Shown here in pieces: positions 1-7,541 of a DNA stretch of 64,000 bases (positions within the stretch are counted from its first letter, which is position 1; the number at the start of each line of letters is the position of its first letter). The notes under the pieces are model-generated. The model was not told the origin of the DNA. It made no database searches and saw only the letters and a program-made list of their open reading frames with translations. Where the stretch lies: positions 124,001 to 188,000 of the forward strand of contig NZ_LGXZ01000004.1 in assembly GCF_001238295.1 (NCBI RefSeq). The letters are read 5' to 3'. The DNA comes from Ruegeria sp. 6PALISEP08 (GTDB lineage: Bacteria > Pseudomonadota > Alphaproteobacteria > Rhodobacterales > Rhodobacteraceae). A program made the translations under genes and the position numbers.

Positions 1-405
1 GTCGGCCCGCACCTGTTCGACAACGTGACCCCGGATATGGATATCTACAAACAGGAAATCTTCGGCCCGGTCCTGTCAACGGTCCGCGCGGGTTCGTACG
101 AAGAAGCACTGAAGCTGGCGATGGATCATGAATATGGCAACGGCACCGCGATCTTCACCCGTGACGGTGACACCGCCCGTGACTTTGCCAGCCGGATCAA
201 TATCGGCATGGTTGGCATAAACGTTCCGATCCCGGTTCCGCTGGCCTATCACACATTTGGCGGCTGGAAGAAATCGATGTTCGGCGATCTGAACCAGCAC
301 GGCCCGGACAGCTTCAAGTTCTATACCCGCACCAAGACCGTAACCTCGCGCTGGCCGTCGGGCATCAAAGAAGGTGGCGAGTTCAACTTCAAAGCCATGG
401 ACTGA
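1..405 (+). CDS. mmsA: CoA-acylating methylmalonate-semialdehyde dehydrogenase, C-terminal part
   Basis: The frame is open from base 1, so only the last 134 residues are present and the start lies outside the window. The enzyme oxidises methylmalonate semialdehyde to propionyl-CoA with NAD and CoA, the last step of valine catabolism, in the cytosol. The segment YKQEIFGPVLS near the beginning and the tail GGWKKSMFGDLNQHGPDSF followed by FYTRTKTV are the family's characteristic C-terminal sequences; the catalytic cysteine lies upstream of the window. It matches the pathway of the dehydrogenase, hydrolase and mmsB genes found from 4012 to 7078, although four unrelated genes lie between. A terminator hairpin follows 20 bases after the stop. 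Confidence 0.93.
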   Translation, partial: VGPHLFDNVTPDMDIYKQEIFGPVLSTVRAGSYEEALKLAMDHEYGNGTAIFTRDGDTARDFASRINIGMVGINVPIPVPLAYHTFGGWKKSMFGDLNQHGPDSFKFYTRTKTVTSRWPSGIKEGGEFNFKAMD

Positions 406-426
406 TCTTTTAAGCTCTTAGTATTG

Positions 427-454
427 AAACCCGGCCTCTAATTGGGCCGGGTTT
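427..454 (+). terminator. Rho-independent-type terminator after mmsA
   Basis: A perfect 10-bp inverted repeat (AAACCCGGCC and GGCCGGGTTT) with an 8-base loop starts 21 bases after the mmsA stop and ends in TTT. It separates mmsA from the downstream transpeptidase gene. Confidence 0.75.
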
Positions 455-591
455 ATGCGCTTTTCCGCCGATTTCACTGACAAAGCCTCTGTTCACAAGA
501 AATTCAGATCGGGCACTCTGGAAAAATGGGATCATCGCCAATATTTTTGCCGTAAAGTACGTATCGCGCATTCAATTTACCGGAGGCAGTC

Positions 592-1191
592 TTGTCCCAA
601 TCCCGTATGACCCGCCGTTCCGCCCTGCTGGGCGTTGCATCCTTGATGACGACCCCTGCCCTTGTTCGGGCTCAAAGCGTGGATGCCTTCCCGGAAACGG
701 AAGACGCAATCAGCACGCAGCTGCCGGTACGGCGCAATGTATCGTCATTCTCGCAACAAAACTGGCAGGATCATTTTGACGAACTGGGTGTCGGTTGTCT
801 GTTGGCCGATATCACCAGCCGTGCTGTGCACTTTTGGGCCCCCGACGGCACTTACAAACTGTACCCAAGCTCAGTCCCAATGAGCGAAGAGCTCACGAAA
901 CGCGGTTACACGAAAGTCGTGCGTAAAACTGAATTCCCAAGCTGGACGCCAACGGCATCGATGCGCGAACGGGATCCTTCGCTGCCACTCCGGATGGAGG
1001 GCGGTGATCCGGGCAACCCGCTGGGAACCCGCGCTATGTACCTGGGTTGGCCAGCTTACCTGGTCCACGGTACACAGGACACGCGTAAGATCGGTCGCCA
1101 GAGTTCGTCCGGGTGCATCGGCCTGTACAACCAACATGTCGAAGAACTGTATCCACTTGTTCAGGTTGGAACACAGGTTCGTCTGGTCTGA
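592..1191 (+). CDS. L,D-transpeptidase (YkuD/ErfK family), exported
   Basis: The predicted protein has 199 residues. L,D-transpeptidases cross-link peptidoglycan stem peptides or attach proteins to them in the periplasm. The C-terminal YkuD core is visible: the HGT motif at about residue 158, then IGRQSSSGCIGLYN at about 167-180 holding the catalytic cysteine in SSGC. The N-terminus has a twin arginine (MTRRSALLG) followed by a hydrophobic stretch and an AQ cleavage region, so Tat or Sec export is likely. I chose the TTG at 592 because GGAGG stands five bases before it; the ATG at 607 is the alternative and would keep the whole signal peptide. It stands alone between terminators at 427 and 1211. 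Confidence 0.88.
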   Translation: MSQSRMTRRSALLGVASLMTTPALVRAQSVDAFPETEDAISTQLPVRRNVSSFSQQNWQDHFDELGVGCLLADITSRAVHFWAPDGTYKLYPSSVPMSEELTKRGYTKVVRKTEFPSWTPTASMRERDPSLPLRMEGGDPGNPLGTRAMYLGWPAYLVHGTQDTRKIGRQSSSGCIGLYNQHVEELYPLVQVGTQVRLV

Positions 1192-1210
1192 CTTGCTGGT
1201 TGAAAATGCA

Positions 1211-1237
1211 AAAGCCCCGGTCACTGGCCGGGGCTTT
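1211..1237. terminator. Bidirectional terminator between convergent genes
   Basis: A perfect 10-bp stem (AAAGCCCCGG and CCGGGGCTTT) with a 7-base loop lies between the stops of the L,D-transpeptidase gene and the fasciclin gene, with T runs on both sides, so it can serve both strands. Confidence 0.8.
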
Positions 1238-1256
1238 GGTGTTTTTGAAGGGGGGC

Positions 1257-1733
1257 TTATTCTGGCAGGATAACCGCGTCGACCACGTGAATCACACCGT
1301 TGCTGGCTTCAATATCGGCCTGCACAACCTTGGCATCGTTCACTTTTACACCGTTTTTCGCATTGACGCTCAAACGTTCGCCCTGAACGGTCAGAACCTT
1401 GGCGCGCTTGCCAGCGATGTCACCAGACATAACCTTGGCCGGAACCACGTGGTACGTCAGGATCGAGACAAGCTGGTCTTTGTTTTCAGGCAGGAGCAGA
1501 GACTCCACGGTACCTTCGGGCAAGGCTGCGAATGCCTCATCGGTAGGAGCAAAGACGGTAAACGGTCCGTCCCCCTTCAAGGTATCAACCAGACCAGCGG
1601 CCTGAACGGCGGCAACCAAAGTGTTGAACGAACCGGCGGCAACGGCGGTGTCAACGATGTCTGCAGCCTGCGCCTTGAGCGGCATGGCAAAAGCAAGTGC
1701 GGCGGCTGCACCCATGAATGTACGACGGAACAT
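1257..1733 (-). CDS. Secreted fasciclin (FAS1/beta-Ig-H3) domain protein
   Basis: A 158-residue protein with a signal peptide ([18 protein letters not shown], cleavage near AQA at 22-24) and a single FAS1 domain filling the rest. The FAS1 hallmarks are [11 protein letters not shown] at about residues 59-69, [14 protein letters not shown] at about 88-101 and the closing [17 protein letters not shown]1 domains are adhesion modules; bacterial single-domain forms are periplasmic or surface proteins of mostly unknown role. The gene shares a terminator with the convergent transpeptidase gene. Its upstream neighbour on the same strand is a methyltransferase gene 71 bases away, with no evident functional link. 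Confidence 0.9.
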   Translation of the reverse strand: MFRRTFMGAAAALAFAMPLKAQAADIVDTAVAAGSFNTLVAAVQAAGLVDTLKGDGPFTVFAPTDEAFAALPEGTVESLLLPENKDQLVSILTYHVVPAKVMSGDIAGKRAKVLTVQGERLSVNAKNGVKVNDAKVVQADIEASNGVIHVVDAVILPE

Positions 1734-1804
1734 AGCTGTATTCTCCTCTCCAGCGTGTTATGGAAGGGGATACGGACCTTTTGCCGCCGCGGATCATTCT
1801 GAGA

Positions 1805-2656
1805 TCAATTTTCTTTGAGCTGAACCCAGATGCTTTGCGCGCGCCCGTCGGCGAGAAACGGCAATGCCTTTACTGCATCCGGGCGGTCCTGTTGCAGGTA
1901 GTATCCCGGCCAAAGCATTGAATACGCGCCAGATTGCAGCAATGCATGCAGCATGTACTGCTCGCCCCAGCCCGGGCAGTCATAGAAGAACCGCTTGGGA
2001 TACTCGTAGGGTAGAAAAACATCGTGCACATGGATGACCACGCCGGGTCTCAACGCCGGAATGATGCGGCAGAACAGATGGGCGACGTCGTTACTCATCC
2101 GTACGACATGGCTTGAATCGATGAACAGAACGTCTCCGGCTTCAAGCTCAGCAAAGAGCGATGGGTCGGCCTCTTCAAGACGTTTTTGTTCGAAGCGATC
2201 TACAACATGAGCAATATCCGCGCGGGGGTATGGATCAATGGCGGTAATCGTTGTGTCCAACCCACCGTCAATAATCGCTTGCCGCGTTACACGGGTTGAG
2301 TTCCCACACCCCACCTCGATCACGCGCTTGGGCTGAAAGCGGCGGATCATCAGATACAAGGCATCCGCGTCCGGGCTGTCATAATAGCCGTTGCCTGAGC
2401 AATAGCCTGTCTGGTTGCGCCCAGGGTCTTTCAACGCCTGCAAATCCCCTTTGAGACGATCATATTCCGCCACCAGTTGCGAGATATCGAACCCCTCCAT
2501 CCCCGGCGACAAAGCATAAACGGGGCGCGTCAGGCCCCCTGAGGCCTCATATGCCTCAAGCCGCGCGCGCTCATCCTGTTCCGTGACCGTATCGACCAGT
2601 TTCACACCCAACTCATCCAGAGCAGCGTTGATCTTCGGGAATTTTCTGGGTTTCAC
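1805..2656 (-). CDS. Class I SAM-dependent methyltransferase (family-24 type)
   Basis: The SAM-binding motif I is visible as VIEVGCGNSTRVTRQ, followed by an acidic strand (TAIDPYPRAD) and the segment GDVLFIDSSHVVRMSNDV with a late HVHDVF strand, the pattern of Methyltransf_24 proteins. The substrate cannot be read from the sequence; relatives occur in polysaccharide and small-molecule modification. The frame stays open to an ATG at 2764, but the first 36 residues of that longer version look non-coding. The GTG at 2656 has GGAG eight bases upstream and begins VKPRKFPKINAAL, so I chose it (283 residues). The gene is divergent from the YbdK gene at 2794. Confidence 0.82.
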   Translation of the reverse strand: MKPRKFPKINAALDELGVKLVDTVTEQDERARLEAYEASGGLTRPVYALSPGMEGFDISQLVAEYDRLKGDLQALKDPGRNQTGYCSGNGYYDSPDADALYLMIRRFQPKRVIEVGCGNSTRVTRQAIIDGGLDTTITAIDPYPRADIAHVVDRFEQKRLEEADPSLFAELEAGDVLFIDSSHVVRMSNDVAHLFCRIIPALRPGVVIHVHDVFLPYEYPKRFFYDCPGWGEQYMLHALLQSGAYSMLWPGYYLQQDRPDAVKALPFLADGRAQSIWVQLKEN

Positions 2657-2793
2657 GGCGTTGGCTCCACGTTCTGTGCTGTCCCGTTCCTTACAATTGC
2701 GGCCCGCACCAGTGCAAGGACAAGCCCGGCAAACCCTTGGCAAAATGAAAATTTCCGTATTCACTGAGGCCCACGTCAGACAAAGAGGGCGCT

Positions 2794-3909
2794 ATGCAGC
2801 AGGAATTCACACTGGGCATTGAAGAAGAATATCTTCTGGTAGATCGCGACAGCCTGCAATTATCCGAAGCGCCCGAAGCGCTGATGACCGCCTGTCAGAA
2901 TGATTTCGAAGGTCAGGTCAGCCCCGAGTTTCTGCAATGTCAGATTGAAGTCGGCACACGCCCGCACACAACCATCGCCTCGGCGCGGGAAGACCTGAGA
3001 CGCCTGCGATCCTGCGTGTCAAAACGGGCTGCCGAATACAACCTGTCCCCGATCGCTGTGTCCTGCCATCCCTTTGCCAACTGGAAGGATCAACATTACA
3101 CCCGCAAGGAACGGTATGACGCGTTGCAACACGCCTTGGGGGGCGTGGCGAGACGGATGTTGATCTGCGGCATGCATGTGCACGTGGGGGTCGAGGATCC
3201 TGCCCTGCGCGCCGATCTGATGCCACAGCTGTCTTACTTCTTGCCCCATCTGCTGGCGCTGTCCACATCCTCACCCTTTTGGAGCGGCGAAGATACTGGC
3301 CTGTCCTCTTATCGCCTGACAGTGTTCGACAACCTGCCACGCACCGGCCTTCCTCCCGTTTTCGGCAGTTGGGCTGAATATGAACGCACCACCGGTATTC
3401 TTGTCGAACTGGGCGTGATCGAGGACACGACCAAAATCTGGTGGGACCTGCGCCCGTCGCATCGCTTCCCCACGCTTGAAACACGGATCATGGACGTACA
3501 GCCTCGGCTAGAGCACACATTGTCTCTGGCTGCCCTCGTTCAGGCGCTGACCCGCATGCTGTGCCGGCTGAAAGACCGCAACCTTCGTTGGAGGCAATAT
3601 GATCGTTTCCTCATCGGAGAAAACCGTTGGCGTGCGCAGCGCTATGGCGTAGGCGAAGGCCTGATTGATTTCGGCGACCGCTCGGTTAAACCCATGTCCG
3701 AGCTGATTGGCGACCTTATGGGGTTATTGGCGGAAGACACCGAGGCGCTCGGCACGATGACTGAACTTGCACGGTTGCGGCAGATCGCCGAGAACGGCAC
3801 CTCAGCCACGCGTCAGCGCCGTGTCCACGCCGAGGCCGTCGCGCGAGGCGATGATCCAGGGCAAGCAGTCGTGCGCCACTTGATTGAAGAATTTCACGCG
3901 GATCTTTAG
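2794..3909 (+). CDS. YbdK-type carboxylate-amine ligase (glutamate-cysteine ligase 2 family)
   Basis: A 371-residue protein beginning [13 protein letters not shown], the ATP and metal binding start of the YbdK/GCS2 family, with the further motif [12 protein letters not shown] at about residues 126-137 and [19 protein letters not shown] at about 217-235. Members ligate an amino acid carboxylate to an amine with ATP; E. coli YbdK has weak gamma-glutamylcysteine synthetase activity, and the physiological substrate is usually unknown. Length is typical. The gene follows divergently from the methyltransferase gene and is separated by about 100 bases from the acyl-CoA dehydrogenase gene. Confidence 0.9.
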   Translation: MQQEFTLGIEEEYLLVDRDSLQLSEAPEALMTACQNDFEGQVSPEFLQCQIEVGTRPHTTIASAREDLRRLRSCVSKRAAEYNLSPIAVSCHPFANWKDQHYTRKERYDALQHALGGVARRMLICGMHVHVGVEDPALRADLMPQLSYFLPHLLALSTSSPFWSGEDTGLSSYRLTVFDNLPRTGLPPVFGSWAEYERTTGILVELGVIEDTTKIWWDLRPSHRFPTLETRIMDVQPRLEHTLSLAALVQALTRMLCRLKDRNLRWRQYDRFLIGENRWRAQRYGVGEGLIDFGDRSVKPMSELIGDLMGLLAEDTEALGTMTELARLRQIAENGTSATRQRRVHAEAVARGDDPGQAVVRHLIEEFHADL

Positions 3910-4011
3910 ACTGATTTACCCGTTTTGCGACCCATTGTTGAACCTGCAAAATTTCTGTAAGAATTCGGAAATAAACAACCGTTCAATTCATTGCCGACGG
4001 GAGGGAGCGCC

Positions 4012-5154
4012 ATGGATTTCGCACTCAGCGAGGAACAAACAGCCATTTTCGACATGGCGCACGCATTTGGGCAGGAAAACATTGCACCCTTTGCGCGGCA
4101 GTGGGAAACCGATGGCACCATTCCCAAAACCTTATGGCCACAGATCGGTGAGCTTGGCTTTGGAGCTTTGTATGTATCCGAGGACAGCGGTGGTTCGAAC
4201 CTGACCCGCCTCGACGCCACTCTGGTTTTTGAGGCCCTTTCGATGGCCTGCCCTTCGGTCGCGGCCTTCCTGTCGATCCACAACATGTGCGCCAAAATGT
4301 TAGACAATTTCGCGGATGACGACCTCAAAGCGCGCATCATGCCCGATGTTCTGAGTCTGAACACGGTTCTGAGCTATTGCCTGACTGAACCCGGTTCCGG
4401 CTCTGACGCAGCGGCATTGAAAACCCGCGCTGAACGCACCAACGAAGGATATACCTTGAACGGCACCAAGGCGTTCATCTCTGGCGGTGGCTATTCCGAT
4501 GCCTATGTCTGCATGGTGCGTACGGGTCAGGATGGTCCCAAAGGCATTTCGACCGTTTATGTCGAGGACGGCACGCCGGGTCTGAGCTTTGGAGCGCTGG
4601 AACAGAAAATGGGCTGGAAAAGCCAGCCCACTGCGCAGGTCCAGTTCGACGACTGCAAAATTCCCGCGGGCAACCTTGTGGGCACCGAAGGCGACGGGTT
4701 CAAATATGCCATGATGGGGCTGGATGGCGGGCGGCTCAACATTTCGGCCTGTTCGCTCGGGGCTGCTCAGGCCGGGCTAGATATGACATTGCAATACATG
4801 TCCGAGCGTAAGGCATTTGGCCAATCCATTGATCGGTTTCAAGCCCTGCAGTTCCGTCTGGCAGACATGGAAATCGAATTGCAGGCCGCGCGCACATTCT
4901 TGCGTCAGGCGGCGTGGAAACTGGATCAGGGCGCACCCGATGCCACGAAGTTCTGCGCCATGGCAAAAAAATTTGTGACCGAAACCGGTTCGAAAGTGGT
5001 GGATCAATGCCTGCAACTGCATGGGGGGTATGGCTATCTTGCGGATTACGGCATCGAAAAGCTTGTGCGCGATCTTCGCGTGCACCAGATACTGGAAGGC
5101 ACCAATGAGATCATGCGCGTGATCGTTTCGCGCCAAATGCTCGCCAATCGCTGA
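4012..5154 (+). CDS. Acyl-CoA dehydrogenase, probably isobutyryl-CoA dehydrogenase
   Basis: A 380-residue FAD enzyme of the acyl-CoA dehydrogenase family. Visible are YCLTEPGSGSDAAALKT at about residues 123-139, the FAD-contacting LHGGYGYLADYGIEKLVRD and the catalytic-glutamate region HQILEGTNEIMRV near the C-terminus. Placement directly before a 3-hydroxyisobutyryl-CoA hydrolase-type gene and mmsB makes isobutyryl-CoA (valine pathway) the most likely substrate; a short/branched-chain acyl-CoA dehydrogenase is the alternative. A TTG seven codons earlier is also open, but the ATG at 4012 follows GGGAGGGA and starts the normal N-terminus MDFALSEEQ. The next gene starts 7 bases after its stop. 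Confidence 0.92.
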   Translation: MDFALSEEQTAIFDMAHAFGQENIAPFARQWETDGTIPKTLWPQIGELGFGALYVSEDSGGSNLTRLDATLVFEALSMACPSVAAFLSIHNMCAKMLDNFADDDLKARIMPDVLSLNTVLSYCLTEPGSGSDAAALKTRAERTNEGYTLNGTKAFISGGGYSDAYVCMVRTGQDGPKGISTVYVEDGTPGLSFGALEQKMGWKSQPTAQVQFDDCKIPAGNLVGTEGDGFKYAMMGLDGGRLNISACSLGAAQAGLDMTLQYMSERKAFGQSIDRFQALQFRLADMEIELQAARTFLRQAAWKLDQGAPDATKFCAMAKKFVTETGSKVVDQCLQLHGGYGYLADYGIEKLVRDLRVHQILEGTNEIMRVIVSRQMLANR

Positions 5155-5161
5155 GGCCCCA

Positions 5162-6202
5162 ATGTCAGACATCGAAATCCGCACCACGGGTCGGGCCGGA
5201 CGCATCACCCTGACCCGCCCACATGCTCTGAACGCGATGAGTTACGAGATGTGCATGGCTATCGACACGGTGATGCGCAACTGGCGCGAAGACGATGCCG
5301 TTGACCTGATCATTCTGGACGCCGAAGGGGAAAAAGCCTTCTGCGCAGGCGGTGATATCGCCGAACTCTATGAAACCGGCACCAAGGGCGACTATGCCTA
5401 CGGACAGACATTCTGGCGCGACGAATACCGCCTGAATGCGATGATCTTCGAGTACCCCAAACCAGTCATCAGTTTCCTTCAGGGCTTTACCATGGGCGGC
5501 GGTGTCGGCATCGGGTGCCACGGCAGCCATCGCGTGGTCGGAGAAAATTCCAAAATCGCCATGCCCGAATGCTCGATCGGTCTGGTGCCGGATGTGGGCG
5601 GCTCACTGATGCTGGCGCTCGCCCCCGGTCGGTTGGGCGAGTTTCTGGGAACGACAGGGTTCCGAATGGGTCCTGCAGATGCGATTCTGGCAGGGTTTGC
5701 AGACCACTACATTCCGCAATCGCACTGGTCTGATCTGATCGAGATGCTTGAAGCCTCTGGCAACGCGGACCTGATTTCCCAGCACGCTGAAACCCCACCC
5801 GTCGGAGAATTGGCCGGGTTGCAGGCCGACATCGATCGGCATTTCTCGGGCGAAACGCTGGGCGACATCGTGGCAAGCCTGCGCAACAGTGACCAGGAGT
5901 TTTCGAAGACGAATCTGACGACGCTGGGAAAGAACGCCCCCCTTTCCACGGCCTGTACTGTTGAGGTGTTGCACCGTCTGCGCGGCCCCGCATTGACCAT
6001 ACGGCGTGCTCTGGAATTGGAATACCGTTTCACCCATCGGGCGATGGAACACGGTGATTTTCTGGAAGGCATTCGCGCACAGATTATTGATAAAGACCGC
6101 AGCCCAAACTGGCAGTTTCCCGATATGGACGTCCCGTTGGCGGCCGTCTCAAAAATGCTTCAGCCACTGGGCGCGGATACCCTGACTTTCAAGGAGGACT
6201 AA
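5162..6202 (+). CDS. 3-hydroxyisobutyryl-CoA hydrolase (enoyl-CoA hydratase family)
   Basis: A 346-residue crotonase-fold protein. The oxyanion-hole segments are visible: KAFCAGGDIAELYE at about residues 58-71 and FLQGFTMGGGVGIGCHG at about 105-121, then MPECSIGLVPDVGG at about 134-147 with the catalytic glutamates. The long C-terminal extension beyond about 260 residues is typical of 3-hydroxyisobutyryl-CoA hydrolases and not of short enoyl-CoA hydratases. The enzyme frees 3-hydroxyisobutyrate from CoA, which mmsB next door then oxidises. Spacings of 7 and 3 bases to its neighbours indicate an operon. Confidence 0.9.
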   Translation: MSDIEIRTTGRAGRITLTRPHALNAMSYEMCMAIDTVMRNWREDDAVDLIILDAEGEKAFCAGGDIAELYETGTKGDYAYGQTFWRDEYRLNAMIFEYPKPVISFLQGFTMGGGVGIGCHGSHRVVGENSKIAMPECSIGLVPDVGGSLMLALAPGRLGEFLGTTGFRMGPADAILAGFADHYIPQSHWSDLIEMLEASGNADLISQHAETPPVGELAGLQADIDRHFSGETLGDIVASLRNSDQEFSKTNLTTLGKNAPLSTACTVEVLHRLRGPALTIRRALELEYRFTHRAMEHGDFLEGIRAQIIDKDRSPNWQFPDMDVPLAAVSKMLQPLGADTLTFKED

Positions 6203-6205
6203 GAG

Positions 6206-7078
6206 ATGCAGATCGGTTTCATAGGGCTGGGAAATATGGGCGCGCCCATGGCGGCCAACCTGGCAAAGGCCGGGCATCAGGTTCTGGGATTTGATACGGC
6301 AGGCGTCACAGTGGAGGGTGTAACACAGGTCGAAACGGCAACTGATGCCGTCACGGGGGCAGATGCCGTTATCACCATGTTGCCAAACGGGGCTATCCTG
6401 AGGGCCGTTACAGATCAGGTCATTCCTGCCATGTCGAAAGGGGCCGTGCTGATCGACTGCTCGACAGTTGACGTGGACAGCGCGCGCGCCGTGGCCGAAC
6501 AGGCCATCGGTTCCGGGCTTCTGTCTGTGGACGCGCCTGTTTCAGGCGGTATCGGCGGTGCGTCGGCAGGCACGCTAACGTTCATGGCTGGCGGATCAGA
6601 AGACGCATTCGCCAAAGCAGCACCCCTGTTCGATATCATGGGGCAAAAAGCGGTTCATTGTGGCAAGGCCGGAGCTGGCCAAGCCGCCAAAATCTGCAAC
6701 AACATGATCCTCGGCGTCACGATGATTGCCACCTGTGAAGCTTTTGCACTGGCGGACAAGCTGGGACTGGACCGTCAAAAGATGTTCGACGTCGTCAGCA
6801 CATCGTCAGGCTATAGCTGGACGATGAACGCCTATTGCCCCGCCCCCGGCGTTGGCCCGCAAAGCCCTGCCGACAATGACTACACGCCCGGATTTGCTGC
6901 TGAGCTTATGCTAAAGGACCTGCGTCTCAGCCAGCAAGCCGCCGACAGCGCTGATGCGGATACACCGATGGGTCAGGTCGCGACTTCTCTGTATGAGCAA
7001 TTTGTTGAAAAAGAAGACGGATTGGGCCGTGACTTTAGCGCGATGCTGCCACGCTTCGAAAAACGCGGGCGTGAATAG
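6206..7078 (+). CDS. mmsB: 3-hydroxyisobutyrate dehydrogenase
   Basis: A 290-residue protein with an N-terminal NAD-binding Rossmann motif GFIGLGNMGAPMAANL, the substrate-binding DAPVSGGIGGASAGTL at about residues 111-126 and the catalytic lysine motif GAGQAAKICNNMILG at about 156-170, where the lysine lies in AAKICNN. It oxidises 3-hydroxyisobutyrate to methylmalonate semialdehyde, the substrate of MmsA. It starts 3 bases after the hydrolase stop and closes the valine operon. Family length is normal. Confidence 0.95.
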   Translation: MQIGFIGLGNMGAPMAANLAKAGHQVLGFDTAGVTVEGVTQVETATDAVTGADAVITMLPNGAILRAVTDQVIPAMSKGAVLIDCSTVDVDSARAVAEQAIGSGLLSVDAPVSGGIGGASAGTLTFMAGGSEDAFAKAAPLFDIMGQKAVHCGKAGAGQAAKICNNMILGVTMIATCEAFALADKLGLDRQKMFDVVSTSSGYSWTMNAYCPAPGVGPQSPADNDYTPGFAAELMLKDLRLSQQAADSADADTPMGQVATSLYEQFVEKEDGLGRDFSAMLPRFEKRGRE

Positions 7079-7184
7079 GCAATTCGGCAGCCTTTTGCCC
7101 AGTCGTTTGACAGACGATCGGTAAGGGGCCATCTAACCCGTCATGTTCCGAGGCGTCTTTAGCCTTTTCGCAAAGGAAAGCGGC

Positions 7185-7508
7185 ATGACAAAATACCTGG
7201 TGACCACTGCAATGCTTGCGGCCATGGCGATTGCACCTGTTTCAGCCGTAGCCAAGAACAAAAACGGGCATTGTCCGCCGGGTTTGGCCAAAAAGTCCAT
7301 TCCTTGCGTGCCACCGGGACAAGCGAAAAAGATCTATCGGAATGGTGATTTCATCCGCAACGATTATCGCTGGGTCGACAACCCGTATCACTATGGGCTG
7401 AACCGGAACTATTCCTATATCCGCGCGGGTGACTATGTATACCGGGTTGACCCTGACACACGCAAAGTCCTGAATCTGATTGGTGCGGTTGCCGATATTC
7501 TGAACTGA
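7185..7508 (+). CDS. Small secreted protein with CPPG/PPGQAKK repeats, unknown function
   Basis: A 107-residue protein with a signal peptide (MTKYLVTTAMLAAMAIAPVSAVA), then two short related motifs, CPPGLAKK and CVPPGQAKK, and a C-terminal part YVYRVDPDTRKVLNLIG rich in Tyr, Asp and Arg. It resembles small RcnB-like periplasmic proteins; as far as I remember some relatives were labelled excinuclease subunit A only because they lie next to uvrA, which is the case here (convergent, 16 bases apart). A distant paralogue lies at 48330. The frame extends to an ATG at 7143, but GGAAAG before the ATG at 7185 and the signal peptide support the shorter form. I do not know its function. Confidence 0.75.
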   Translation: MTKYLVTTAMLAAMAIAPVSAVAKNKNGHCPPGLAKKSIPCVPPGQAKKIYRNGDFIRNDYRWVDNPYHYGLNRNYSYIRAGDYVYRVDPDTRKVLNLIGAVADILN

Positions 7509-7512
7509 ACTG

Positions 7513-7541
7513 GCGTCGCAGCAGCTATTCTGCCGCGACGC
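7513..7541. terminator. Hairpin between convergent genes, overlapping the uvrA end
   Basis: GCGTCGC and GCGACGC form a 7-bp stem, with additional GCAG/CTGC pairing inside, between the stop of the small secreted gene and the last codons of uvrA. There is no long T run, so termination is likely but not certain. Confidence 0.45.
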
